Positions 28,343 through 37,432 are shown, numbered from the stretch's first letter. The stretch: 64,000 bases of DNA from Candidatus Neomarinimicrobium atlanticum (GCA_000402815.1 AQSA01000008.1:1-64000); one strand, 5' to 3'. Numbers and translations are program-made. The notes: a model not told the origin generated them from the letters alone.

Positions 28343-29855
28343 CATCGTCCTCATCATCATTATTTTCTGTATCTTCCCCTTCTGTTACTGGCCAAAAATT
28401 ATCACGCTGAATTTTCTGAATCTTATTATTTATATCTTCTTCAGACTGTTCTAATGGATTTTCTCCTGCGTTAATAAAAAGGAAATTATCTGTATCTTTT
28501 TCAATTCCTTCTGGTAATCTGCAATATACACCAGAATCATTTCTGTCTACATAACTACATATTACTCTTTTCTTAGCTCTGGTAAATACCATAAAAAATG
28601 TATTTTTAATAATAGCTTCTTTTTGTTCAGGGCTAAGCTCAAATCCTGTTCTCCACATATCATCTTCTTTATTGTCCTTAAACATAGATTTAAAATCTAA
28701 TTTTTTCTCCTCTGTATCAGGAAAAAATAAATAATCAAATTGTAAGCCTTTTAAGCTATGAACAGTAGAAAAAAGAACAAGCTTAGGATTTTTAAAATCG
28801 AAATTATTTAGCATACTTTGTCCAGATTTTTTAGTTGCAAGCTCTCCCTTGATACCTCTTTTTAGTAGTTGATTTCTTATATGCTTTACATTATCAAGGT
28901 GAGTGTGGGTTACTACAATTTGACTATCAGATCCATCATCTTTAGATTGAATAGCTTTAATTCTTTCCGCTATTGCATCATACTGATGATCTGTGCTTTC
29001 TGCATGAATAAAAAGGTTTGGTTGATTTCTAGCTCCTGAAATTGCGGTTTGATTTCTAGTTATGGGCTTTAAAAAATTATCTTTTTTTTCTCTTAGCTCA
29101 ATAACGTCAAATTTATTCTCTGTTATAAAATATTGTGCAAGCACGGCAATCGTTACAGGGTTTCTAAAATTAACATCAAGAGAATGTCTATCTAGCGTTG
29201 TATCATTATTGAGTTTTTTAAAACCTTCATGAGTTTCATGCATTCCATGCCCAAATATTTGCTGAGTGGCATCTCCTAACCATACTTGATTCTCAGATAC
29301 TGCTTTAACAGTTATCAACATATTCTCTTCAAAATCCTGACATTCATCTATCAAAACTGTTTTACCGTATGGATTAACCCCAATTGATTTTGCAACTTTA
29401 TTTGCAATCTCTTTTTTGGTCATGGTTGAATCAAGACCATATTCTTCCCATGCTTTAAGTCTATTATATCTTTTTGCAAAAGGATGATTAGATAGCCAGC
29501 TTGAATCTTTTTCTATAGCGTCATAATCTCTTAAACATTCCCAAATACGCATTCTAGGTTCAGCTCTGGTATGAAAATATTGTACTGAATTACTTAAATC
29601 TTCGTCAATATGATTAGTATTTTTAAATTGATCTTGAACAAATTTCTCTAACATTTTTGTAAAAACTATAAACTTAGCTGAAACTTGCTTTTTATCTAGC
29701 CTTATAGCTGCCATTGTGGCTAGCAGAGTTTTTCCTGCACCAGCACATCCAGTTAATAATATACTACGACCTGGTGACGAGGCAGTATCAACAAATTTTT
29801 TTTGTTTATCAGTTAAATCGTTGTAAATAATGTTTGAAAATGCTTTGTCATTCAT
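28317..29855 (-). CDS. Superfamily 1 (UvrD/Rep-like) helicase with SSB-like C-terminal tip
   Basis: A 512-residue helicase. Walker A is GCAGAGKT (36-43), Walker B DECQD (170-174), motif III LGDATQQIFG, motif IV-like VNFRNP, motif V STVHSLKGLQFDYLFF and motif VI FTRAKKRV. It is compact, like small UvrD-type helicases of defence systems. The last residues are a run of Asp followed by LPF, the same pattern as the tip of single-strand-binding protein (DDDIPF), which docks to repair enzymes. The 643-residue-class partner follows in an overlapping frame. It diverges from the PLD-helicase operon. Substrate unknown. Confidence 0.88.
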   Translation of the reverse strand: MNDKAFSNIIYNDLTDKQKKFVDTASSPGRSILLTGCAGAGKTLLATMAAIRLDKKQVSAKFIVFTKMLEKFVQDQFKNTNHIDEDLSNSVQYFHTRAEPRMRIWECLRDYDAIEKDSSWLSNHPFAKRYNRLKAWEEYGLDSTMTKKEIANKVAKSIGVNPYGKTVLIDECQDFEENMLITVKAVSENQVWLGDATQQIFGHGMHETHEGFKKLNNDTTLDRHSLDVNFRNPVTIAVLAQYFITENKFDVIELREKKDNFLKPITRNQTAISGARNQPNLFIHAESTDHQYDAIAERIKAIQSKDDGSDSQIVVTHTHLDNVKHIRNQLLKRGIKGELATKKSGQSMLNNFDFKNPKLVLFSTVHSLKGLQFDYLFFPDTEEKKLDFKSMFKDNKEDDMWRTGFELSPEQKEAIIKNTFFMVFTRAKKRVICSYVDRNDSGVYCRLPEGIEKDTDNFLFINAGENPLEQSEEDINNKIQKIQRDNFWPVTEGEDTENNDDEDDDDDDDLPF

Positions 29856-29883
29856 AGTAGTGCCCTTTTTTTCATTGCTCTAA

Positions 29884-30011
29884 ATAGTTCTATATATAGA
29901 GTTACGATAAGAAAAAGATATTGTTTCAATATAAATATAATTTAAGAATTTTAAAATTATAAAAAATTATCATTTAAATATTCTTCTACATATAACTATA
30001 TTTAGAGTTAT
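29884..30011. promoter_or_regulatory. Divergent control region with repeated CTATAT(A/T)TAGAGTTA element
   Basis: CTATATATAGAGTTA (29890-29904) and CTATATTTAGAGTTA (29996-30010) differ at one base of 15. The first contains the perfect 12-bp palindrome TCTATATATAGA. The second lies within ATAACT-8 bases-AGTTAT (29992-30011), which covers the start codon of the PLD-helicase gene. One element lies close to each of the two divergent genes. They may be sites for one regulator controlling both modules. Confidence 0.45.
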
Positions 30012-32088
30012 GTCTTTAAGTAATATTAATTTTAAAAACTATTATAGCGGTTCTATGGGACATAATCTATTAGATTTACTATATACCCCCTGCCTTAAAA
30101 ATTCTATTAAATATGATAGAGTCGCAGGATTCTTTAGCCCTAAAGTTCTTTCAGCTGCTGCTGAAGGAATGGCATCTTTTGTTCAAAATGGCGGAAAATA
30201 TAGACTAGTTTTTAGTAAGCATTTGTTCAAAGAAGAAGATTATGATGCTATTAAGGATGGATATACAAAAGAGTTTGAAGACGACTTCCTGTCCTGTATT
30301 GATGAACTAAGACAATCAATGAAAGATCGTCCAAGAAAAATATTGGGATGGATGATTGCCAATGGACATTTAGAGATTAAAATAGCATTCAAAACACCTG
30401 ACAATGCCCTTCTTCACTCTAAATGGGGTAATTTTGAGGATAATAGCGGAAATAGGCTAAACTATAGCGGTTCAATTAATGAAACCGAAAATGCCTGGGT
30501 TAGACAAGTAGAATACTCTGATGTTTTTTGTAGTTGGAACGAAGGTGATAAATCTAGAGTTGATCAAAAGTTTGATTTATTTGAGACTATTTGGAATAAT
30601 GAAGCCCCCAATATAAATGTTTTGGAGTTTACAGAGGTTCAAAAAAATCAATTTAGAATCGATAATGATATAGAAAATCAACAACAATTCAGTGAGCAAT
30701 GCGAATTATATGACAGCGAAAGAGCTGAAGAGAAAGAAAATCCTCCTCTCTCCCCTTACAAATACCAACAAGAAGCAATAGATGCATGGATAGATAATGA
30801 TTATAAAGGTATTTTTGCTTTGGCGACAGGTTTGGGCAAAACATTCACCTCCCTGTTTTGCGTTAAAGAATATGCTAAGTTGCATGATAGTAAATATCTT
30901 TGTGTAATTGTATGCCCTTCTGAGTCATTAATCTATCAATGGAAGTCTGAGGTAGAAAAAATTTTAGATAAGACCCCATTGGTGTTAATGGATGAAAGTA
31001 ATTGGTCTGTTAAGCTAAAAGAAGAAATTGGTAGTTTAAATAATGATTATGAAGATAACCTTGTCTGCTTAGTAACATATCATACTTATTTTAAACCAAA
31101 TTTTACATCAAGCATTGAGCAATGCGATAAAAATAAGATTATTATTTGTGATGAAGTGCATAATTCTGGAGCAAAAACTTGGAGAAAAGGCTTAATAGAT
31201 GATTTTGATGCACGAATAGCTCTAAGTGCTACACCAAAAAGACATTTTGATGATGAAGGATCTAGTATAATTGAAGAATATTTTGATGGAGTAATAATAG
31301 AAAGAGATTTGGAATGGGGTATTAATAATGGCCCCAAAGAAGGTGAAACATTCCTTTCTCCTTACTACTATTCTGCCAAAGAAATAGATTTAACAGAAGA
31401 AGAGCTTGTTGACTATAGAAAAGTTACGCAAGCCATGGTAATTAATTATAATCCAAATGTATTGTTACAAGATGATAAATGGATGGGACTTGCTAATAAG
31501 CGAGCAAAAATTATTAAGAATGCTGAAAACAAGCTTGTTGAACTTAAACTGTTGCTAAAGAAGTTGGACTATAATCTTGATGGTGGTTTTATTTTTGCTG
31601 GAGGTAGAAAGAATGACGAAGAAGGAAGTAGTTTTTTTGAAAAAGTACAATCCATCCTTGAAAAAAATAAAATGAAATATAGAAGATTTATATCAGACGA
31701 CGCTAAAGAAGACCGTAAAACAGTTCTTAATCAGTTTAAAAGCAAAAGACTTGATGCTATACTGGCTATAGACTGTCTTGATGAAGGTATTGACATTCCT
31801 AATGCAGAAACAGCAATCCTGTTAAGCAGTTCAAGTAACTCAAAACAGTATATACAAAGAAGAGGAAGAGTTTTAAGAGTTCCTAAAGACAATAAGAATA
31901 AAATAGCAAAGATTTATGATTTTATTTGCATCCCTCCTCCTGCCGAAAAAAAGTCTTTTTTTATGGAACAGTCATTAATAAAAAAACAACTAAACAGATT
32001 TAAAGAATTTTCAGATATATCGCTTAATAAAGATGAAAATCAAAAATTAATTGAAAAAATTGCAGATAATTGGGAAATTGAACTATGA
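30010..32088 (+). CDS. PLD-nuclease-like domain fused to SF2 (DEVH) helicase
   Basis: A 692-residue protein. The N-terminal half-domain is phospholipase-D/HKD-nuclease-like: DRVAGFFSP (36-44), LLHSKWG with His136-x-Lys138, and SGSINETENAW (153-163). The helicase has Walker A ATGLGKT (272-278), DEVH (381-384), SATPKRH (406 on), and motif VI QRRGRVLR near the end, preceded by DEGIDIPNAETAILL. Such PLD-SF2 fusions occur in restriction and defence loci. It is the first gene of a four-gene operon with ATGA overlaps. A single HKD motif suggests it works as a dimer. Confidence 0.9.
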   Translation: MSLSNINFKNYYSGSMGHNLLDLLYTPCLKNSIKYDRVAGFFSPKVLSAAAEGMASFVQNGGKYRLVFSKHLFKEEDYDAIKDGYTKEFEDDFLSCIDELRQSMKDRPRKILGWMIANGHLEIKIAFKTPDNALLHSKWGNFEDNSGNRLNYSGSINETENAWVRQVEYSDVFCSWNEGDKSRVDQKFDLFETIWNNEAPNINVLEFTEVQKNQFRIDNDIENQQQFSEQCELYDSERAEEKENPPLSPYKYQQEAIDAWIDNDYKGIFALATGLGKTFTSLFCVKEYAKLHDSKYLCVIVCPSESLIYQWKSEVEKILDKTPLVLMDESNWSVKLKEEIGSLNNDYEDNLVCLVTYHTYFKPNFTSSIEQCDKNKIIICDEVHNSGAKTWRKGLIDDFDARIALSATPKRHFDDEGSSIIEEYFDGVIIERDLEWGINNGPKEGETFLSPYYYSAKEIDLTEEELVDYRKVTQAMVINYNPNVLLQDDKWMGLANKRAKIIKNAENKLVELKLLLKKLDYNLDGGFIFAGGRKNDEEGSSFFEKVQSILEKNKMKYRRFISDDAKEDRKTVLNQFKSKRLDAILAIDCLDEGIDIPNAETAILLSSSSNSKQYIQRRGRVLRVPKDNKNKIAKIYDFICIPPPAEKKSFFMEQSLIKKQLNRFKEFSDISLNKDENQKLIEKIADNWEIEL

Positions 32089-32291
32089 AAAATAAAGAAA
32101 ATATAATAGATAAAAATCTTGAAATTATGCAGTCTCAAGCAGAAAAAGTGGATAGAATAGAGCATTTTAATTTTTTAAAACACCTAATAAATCTTCAGTC
32201 AATGCATAAATATAACGTTATAACACAATTTGAAGCTGACTATATGAGTACATTAAGAGCGCAGCTTAAAAAGTATGAAGATAGAGGTTAA
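32085..32291 (+). CDS. Small helical protein (68 aa) inside the helicase-ATPase operon
   Basis: Not recognised. It is highly charged and predicted helical (EIMQSQAEKVDRIEHFNFL, then ADYMSTLRAQLKKYED). Its ATG overlaps the helicase stop (ATGA), and the next gene starts directly after its TAA, so it is tightly built into the operon. It could be a connector between helicase and ATPase or a small regulator; this is a guess from position. Confidence 0.7.
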   Translation: MKNKENIIDKNLEIMQSQAEKVDRIEHFNFLKHLINLQSMHKYNVITQFEADYMSTLRAQLKKYEDRG

Positions 32292-34379
32292 ATGAAGATT
32301 AATAAGATTATTCTAAAAAACTATAGGCAGTTCAGAGGCGTTCATACAATAGATTTTTCCCCTAAAAAAAATAAAAATATTAATATTATTCTTGGAAATA
32401 ATGGTTTTGGTAAATCCAATACTTATTCAGCAATTAATTGGTGTTTATTTGGCGATGATCAACAAAAACATCAAAGATTAAATTTTAAAGTTAGAGATGA
32501 TTTAAAAATTGGTAAAACAAAAAAGGTCTCTGTTATTATTGAGTTGAAAGGTAAAGATGAAAATAACAAAAATAGAATCACTACAATTGAAAGAATCGAA
32601 TCATTTAAAAAAATTCAACATAAAAACATAGCAGCAGGTACACCTTCCAAAGCTCGTTCTAAAAAGAATGAGTTTTTTCTTAGCTATTACACAACACAAG
32701 GCCTAAAAGAGCTAGAAGGAGTTCCAGCTGAAAATTATCTTAATAATAAAATTATTAGCACTGATATAAAAGACTTCTTCTTTTTGGATGGTCAACAAAT
32801 TCAAAAATTTGTTTTAAAAAATAGCACAACTGATATTTCAGGTCATCTTGATATTTTAACAAGTATAACAGATATGCAAGGCGTTTTAAAAAATCTTACA
32901 ACCTTACAAAAAAAATTAGAAAAAAAAGCACCTTCACAATCTAATTCAGAACTAGAAGAAGAAATTCATGAAAAAAGAAATCAGGTAAATAATCTCACAG
33001 ATACCATGAATCATTCTAAAGAGAATGTTCAGAGATTAAACGAACAAAAACAACGCATAGAATCTAAAATTTTAGATTTGAAAAAAAGGGTTTCTACTCA
33101 CTACGAAACTAAACTAATCATTAATAAAAGAAATGATCTTGACAGAAGAATTCTTCAATGCCGAGAAAATATTTCCATGACTCAAGAAGCAGACTATCTC
33201 AATATTATTGAACATTTTGCTGGAACAGTTGCTAATAAACATTTAAAAGAATATAAAAATCTAATTGATAAGAAAGTAGATGACGAAGATTTACCAAAAC
33301 CTACGATTGAAGGCGCAGATGACATTATTGATTTTATGATTGATGAAAACAAGCTTGTTATTCAGGATAAGATTTTTGCTGATATTAAATGGAAGAAAAG
33401 TATCGATAAGGATAAGTTTAAAAAATCTATAGAAGATTATAACGAATTTGCTATGAGCCAAAGAGACTCTAAGATGGCAAAAATAGCTCTTGAAGTAAAT
33501 GATTTTGTAGTAGCAGCACTTGCTGATACAAAACCTAAAGAAGTGCTTCAAGAATCGAAAGACGCGTATCAAAGAATTAAAGACTTTAATACAAGTTTAG
33601 ATAAAATGCTTAAAGAGCATGTTGATTTAACAAGCCAGATTGGTGATGGCGGAGCAGAAAATATTAAAAATGATGCGGCTGAACTAAGAGGTAAAGAAAA
33701 TTTACTATCTGATTTAAATATAGAATATGGTGCTTATCTTAGTAAGTATCAAAGTTCAGAAAAGCAAATTAAGGAAATTGAAAAAGAAATTAATAAGAAA
33801 GAGTCCAAGTTGGGCAAAACTTCTAATATTCATCATGAAATTAACTTTATTAAGCGATCTATAGAGATTTTAAAACCTTCTATTGCAGAAACAAGAGCAA
33901 CGATTCTTTCATCTACAAACAAAGTATTTGCAGATTTGTTTGAACAAAATATATTAAAGAAAAACACCTATGATGTTAAAATAAAAGATGACTATTCTTT
34001 AGATATAATGCACAGGATAAGAATTGAAGATATGCTTCCAAGAGGAAAAGAACCTCTAATTTCAACAGGTGAGCAATTTTTACTAGGATACTCTTATATG
34101 CAATCCATGCAAGAAAGCGTCCAACTTCGCTTCCCTATTATCATTGATACTCCTTTAAGTGCAATTGATATGGATTTAAGAGACGGAATTATGAATCGTT
34201 TTGTTGATCTTGCAAATCGATTTGACTATTTGCAATTTACATTCTTATTTACCAATAGCGAATTAACGCCTGACATAGAAGCTATACTAAAGCCTAAGAT
34301 AGGTAAATTTATTAAAATACATGCTGTCGATTCAGGAGATAAAAGTACAGAAGATTCTTACTATGAGGTCCTGTCATGA
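32292..34379 (+). CDS. SMC/Rad50-like ATPase of the DndD type
   Basis: A 695-residue ATPase with split head. Walker A is GNNGFGKS (35-42), the ABC signature is ISTGEQFLLG (590-599), and Walker B is FPIIIDTPLSAID (about 615-626), with the DTP form seen in DndD. Between them lie two coiled-coil arms (about 195-275 and 455-530) with no CxxC zinc hook. DndD-like ATPases work in phosphorothioation and several defence systems, but no DndA, DndC or DndE gene is present. A GAGG ribosome site precedes ATG, and it overlaps the next gene by ATGA. Confidence 0.88.
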   Translation: MKINKIILKNYRQFRGVHTIDFSPKKNKNINIILGNNGFGKSNTYSAINWCLFGDDQQKHQRLNFKVRDDLKIGKTKKVSVIIELKGKDENNKNRITTIERIESFKKIQHKNIAAGTPSKARSKKNEFFLSYYTTQGLKELEGVPAENYLNNKIISTDIKDFFFLDGQQIQKFVLKNSTTDISGHLDILTSITDMQGVLKNLTTLQKKLEKKAPSQSNSELEEEIHEKRNQVNNLTDTMNHSKENVQRLNEQKQRIESKILDLKKRVSTHYETKLIINKRNDLDRRILQCRENISMTQEADYLNIIEHFAGTVANKHLKEYKNLIDKKVDDEDLPKPTIEGADDIIDFMIDENKLVIQDKIFADIKWKKSIDKDKFKKSIEDYNEFAMSQRDSKMAKIALEVNDFVVAALADTKPKEVLQESKDAYQRIKDFNTSLDKMLKEHVDLTSQIGDGGAENIKNDAAELRGKENLLSDLNIEYGAYLSKYQSSEKQIKEIEKEINKKESKLGKTSNIHHEINFIKRSIEILKPSIAETRATILSSTNKVFADLFEQNILKKNTYDVKIKDDYSLDIMHRIRIEDMLPRGKEPLISTGEQFLLGYSYMQSMQESVQLRFPIIIDTPLSAIDMDLRDGIMNRFVDLANRFDYLQFTFLFTNSELTPDIEAILKPKIGKFIKIHAVDSGDKSTEDSYYEVLS

Positions 34380-34831
34380 GTAAATCTAAATATATAATTT
34401 TAAAAGAAAGATATTACACAGATGAAAAAAAGACTGAGCCCACATGGCTAGAAGTTAAGAATCATCCTATATGGAAAAAGATTACAGGAAAAGAAATAGA
34501 TAGATTGACAATTTCAATGATGGCAACAGTGATTGGGTATCATTACAAGTTACGTAAAACAGGAACTTTTGGGTTGAGTATTGGAGGATGGCTTCAAAAT
34601 CCACATACCGGTAAAAGAAACGAAAAACAAGAAAAAGCAATTGCTATTATGGTTGCAATTGCTGTTAAAGAAGAGAGTATTGAAATTCTTAATGAGGATG
34701 CTAATGATATTCAAAATATTTCACATGAGTATGGAAATGGCGGTGTTTACAAGTTACTTGAAATAATTAATCAAGAAAGTGAAAAAGTTATATTTGATAC
34801 ACTACAAAGTATTATGAGAAAGTCTATTTAA
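34376..34831 (+). CDS. Unknown 151-aa protein, last gene of the helicase-ATPase operon
   Basis: Not recognised. The N-terminus is basic (KYIILKERYY), the middle has HYKLRKTGTFGLSIGGWLQNP, and the rest is helical and acidic (IAVKEESIEILNEDANDIQN). Its ATGA overlap with the ATPase gene argues for joint function. It ends tail to tail with the cytosine methyltransferase gene, overlapping by 30 bases. Confidence 0.75.
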   Translation: MSKSKYIILKERYYTDEKKTEPTWLEVKNHPIWKKITGKEIDRLTISMMATVIGYHYKLRKTGTFGLSIGGWLQNPHTGKRNEKQEKAIAIMVAIAVKEESIEILNEDANDIQNISHEYGNGGVYKLLEIINQESEKVIFDTLQSIMRKSI

Positions 34832-36082
34832 AAGCGTTTTTCCTATATTTTCTACACAACCTATTACCAGTGCATTTCCCATTAAAAAAGCTCGTTTACT
34901 ATCAAGTAAATTATAAACAGTACCATCCTTATTTTTACCAAATTCTGTAAAATTATCTGGAAACATATTTAATCTCTCTAGTTCTAGCGGTATTAGTCGT
35001 CTAGACTTACCTGAGGATGTCTTAATAAGATGTTTGCTTCTAGATGCAGACTTACCTCCTTCGGCAGTTAAAATCGTGCGGGAGGGCTTATTTAGAGCGT
35101 CATACAAGTTCATTTTTCCTATTCTTATATCATACTTAAATCCTGATTTAGACGTTCTTGCAAATGTTCCACCAAATTTATGGTGTTCCCATTTTTTAAT
35201 ATCTTCTTTGCTTACATAATATTCATCTGGAATATTTTTATCTTTTTCAAGAATATCATTTAAAACCTTATACTTGCCTTTATAATTATTCTTGATATCA
35301 TAGGTTAAATACTCCCTATTATGATTAATTCCATAATTGAAGAATTTTTTTGGAGAGCTATATTTAAAAGCGCTAAGTGTACCCTTTGGCGCAGGATTAA
35401 ATGCTTTGAAAACTTCATCTAATGATTTATTTCCCAGACTATACATTAGATCTAGTGAATCGTTGCGATTTTTCATGAAAGGAAAGGCCTCTTCTAATAT
35501 TAATTTATTCCCTTTTTTGAATTTTTTATAGATTGGAGTATTATTCTTAAAGCAAAAAAAGAAAACTCTCTTTCTTCGCTGAGGAAAACCATATAGAGAA
35601 GAATCAACTACCATCCATTCCACCGTGTATCCTCTGTCATTTAATGAGGCAAGCATATAGGCAAAATCTCTGCCTTTTTCCAATGCAGGAGATTGTAATA
35701 ATCGATTTACATTTTCAAATAAACAATAAGAAGGTTTTTTCTTGTCAATAACTTCTAAGATTTTATACCATAAATTTCCCTTTTTTCCTTCTAAGCCCTT
35801 CGATGTAGCTAGCGTTTGAGCAACTGAAAAATCTTGGCATGGGAATCCTGCTGTTAAAAGTTCAAAATCTGGAATGTCGTGATTTTCTTTAATAACTGTA
35901 TCAATATCAGTATTTGATAGCGTTTTATCGCCAAAATGATAGCGATATACGTCAGCTGCGGCTTGATTTCTAGGAGTAGATGGTTCATATTGATTAGTCC
36001 ATACACATTCAAACCTACTATCTGCTTTTTCAAGCCCAACTCTAAATCCACCTACCCCGCCAAACAATTCAACAAAACGCAT
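34802..36082 (-). CDS. DNA (cytosine-5-)-methyltransferase
   Basis: A 426-residue C5 methyltransferase that transfers methyl from S-adenosylmethionine to cytosine. Motif I is FVELFGGVGGFRVGLEKA, motif IV GFPCQDFS with catalytic Cys82, motif VI FENV (122-125), motif VIII QRRKRVFF (168-175), and a long target-recognition region. Motif IX is RRLIPLELERLNMFP and motif X MGNALVIGCVENIG. It starts with a one-base overlap (TAATG) after the nuclease gene, which fits a restriction-modification unit. Its target sequence cannot be read. Confidence 0.95.
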   Translation of the reverse strand: MRFVELFGGVGGFRVGLEKADSRFECVWTNQYEPSTPRNQAAADVYRYHFGDKTLSNTDIDTVIKENHDIPDFELLTAGFPCQDFSVAQTLATSKGLEGKKGNLWYKILEVIDKKKPSYCLFENVNRLLQSPALEKGRDFAYMLASLNDRGYTVEWMVVDSSLYGFPQRRKRVFFFCFKNNTPIYKKFKKGNKLILEEAFPFMKNRNDSLDLMYSLGNKSLDEVFKAFNPAPKGTLSAFKYSSPKKFFNYGINHNREYLTYDIKNNYKGKYKVLNDILEKDKNIPDEYYVSKEDIKKWEHHKFGGTFARTSKSGFKYDIRIGKMNLYDALNKPSRTILTAEGGKSASRSKHLIKTSSGKSRRLIPLELERLNMFPDNFTEFGKNKDGTVYNLLDSKRAFLMGNALVIGCVENIGKTLLNRLSHNTL

Positions 36083-36600
36083 TAAAACTCTTTATTTGAC
36101 CAAGCCATAAATTGATCGAGGTTTAAAATTTTTAAATCTTTAGAAAAATTATCCTTTACGTACAGTTTATTTTTCCAAGCTTCTTTTAGCCAAGTTACAG
36201 CAGGAATAATAGCATCACCACCATGTACAAAAACACACATAGGTTCTGGAAAATTATTTTCAATAAAATTCATATAAAAGTATGGAATTTTCTCAGATAC
36301 GCTACCAGATCCTTGTTGCCACTTACACTCTAATCGAAAATATAAATCATCTTTAAAAATTCGATATTCTGAAAAACATCTGGGATTATTGTAAATACTC
36401 TTGTAGTAATTTCTTCCTTTGACAATCACTCCACCTGGATATAGTTCGTTAATAAGGCTTGGCCAATCATTATGGCGCATTATTTTATCCATCTCTTTTG
36501 AATGAATAACAGTTAAACCCTTATCTTCAAGTTGGGTAATAATATGCCTTTCAAATATTTGACCATTAATATTTGCTTGTGTTCCACCTTGTAATACCAT
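36082..36600 (-). CDS. Small PD-(D/E)XK restriction-type endonuclease
   Basis: A 172-residue protein lying between two methyltransferases. The catalytic-looking stretch is FKDDLYFRLECKWQQGSGSVSEK, with Asp84/85 and Glu91-Cys-Lys93 matching D...ExK, followed by the QxxxGSV(S)EK segment common in this nuclease group; here only short pieces are quoted from memory of the family. The size suits a type II enzyme acting as a dimer. A strong ribosome site AGGAG precedes ATG. The assignment rests on the ECK core and context. Confidence 0.75.
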   Translation of the reverse strand: MVLQGGTQANINGQIFERHIITQLEDKGLTVIHSKEMDKIMRHNDWPSLINELYPGGVIVKGRNYYKSIYNNPRCFSEYRIFKDDLYFRLECKWQQGSGSVSEKIPYFYMNFIENNFPEPMCVFVHGGDAIIPAVTWLKEAWKNKLYVKDNFSKDLKILNLDQFMAWSNKEF

Positions 36601-36607
36601 ATTTCTC

Positions 36608-37432
36608 CTAATAGTTTGTAATAATTAGCTCAGAGACCTTCTTTCTAGAACTGCTTTTTGATCCTACCGAACGACTTACTAATATCTGCTTCATATTATA
36701 TCCATTGTATATTTCTTTTGTTTTAGGCGTTCCTGAATTTGACATCATAAATTTTGCTCCCATATCCGTTAATTTATCGCAAAATCCTTTAAGATCATAG
36801 TGCATTTGTTCCGTGAAGTCATCCTTAGCATATTTAGTAAAAGATGCACTATTGACTGGTAGGTATGGAGGATCAAGATATATAAAACTTTCTGAATCTA
36901 ATTTAGGTAAGATATCTAGATAGGAGTGACATCCAAACTTAATTTTTTTGAATATATTTGAACAATTTCTTAGATTATCTTTATCACATATAGTCACTTT
37001 TCCTGAGCTGGTCCTCCCCTTTGGAACATTAAACTCTCCCTTACTATTTTCTCGATAAAGTCCATTGAAACAAGTTTTATTTAAATAAATAAAAAGTGCT
37101 GCTATTTCATACCTGCTATCAAGCCCTCTATTAAATTCCGTTCTTTTTTCGTAATAGTAGTCTTCATTTATATGATGATTCTGTTCATGTATTTTTAAAT
37201 GATTGATAATTGATTCAACATCAGCCTTAATACATTTGTAGGTAAGAATCAATTTAGGGTTAATATCAGATAAATAGGCGTTATGAGGCTGTAAATTAAA
37301 AAACATCCCACCTCCACCAATCATTGGCTCAAAATAATCGCGATTACTGAAATCTGATGGTAGATAAGCTTTTAAAGTATTTGCAAGGGTATATTTACCT
37401 CCAGCCCATTTAATGAATGGTTTACTAGTCAT
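36608..37432 (-). CDS. DNA adenine methylase, Dam/D12 class
   Basis: A 274-residue N6-adenine methyltransferase. The family blocks are KPFIKWAGGKYTLA (SAM-binding motif X/I), YFEPMIGGGGMFF (33-45), SDINPKLI (55-62), and the catalytic DPPY (187-190). Related enzymes often methylate GATC, but the target here is not shown. It overlaps the DUF2130 gene by 8 bases and is followed by the nuclease gene after 7 bases. Confidence 0.93.
   Translation of the reverse strand: MTSKPFIKWAGGKYTLANTLKAYLPSDFSNRDYFEPMIGGGGMFFNLQPHNAYLSDINPKLILTYKCIKADVESIINHLKIHEQNHHINEDYYYEKRTEFNRGLDSRYEIAALFIYLNKTCFNGLYRENSKGEFNVPKGRTSSGKVTICDKDNLRNCSNIFKKIKFGCHSYLDILPKLDSESFIYLDPPYLPVNSASFTKYAKDDFTEQMHYDLKGFCDKLTDMGAKFMMSNSGTPKTKEIYNGYNMKQILVSRSVGSKSSSRKKVSELIITNY

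Noticed and set aside
28317..29855. Gabija (UvrD-like GajB plus GajA)
   Set aside because: The helicase fits in size, but the partner lacks the OLD-type ATPase and TOPRIM domains of GajA.
32292..34379. DNA phosphorothioation (Dnd) system
   Set aside because: Only the ATPase is DndD-like; no cysteine desulfurase, PAPS-reductase-like DndC or DndE was found.
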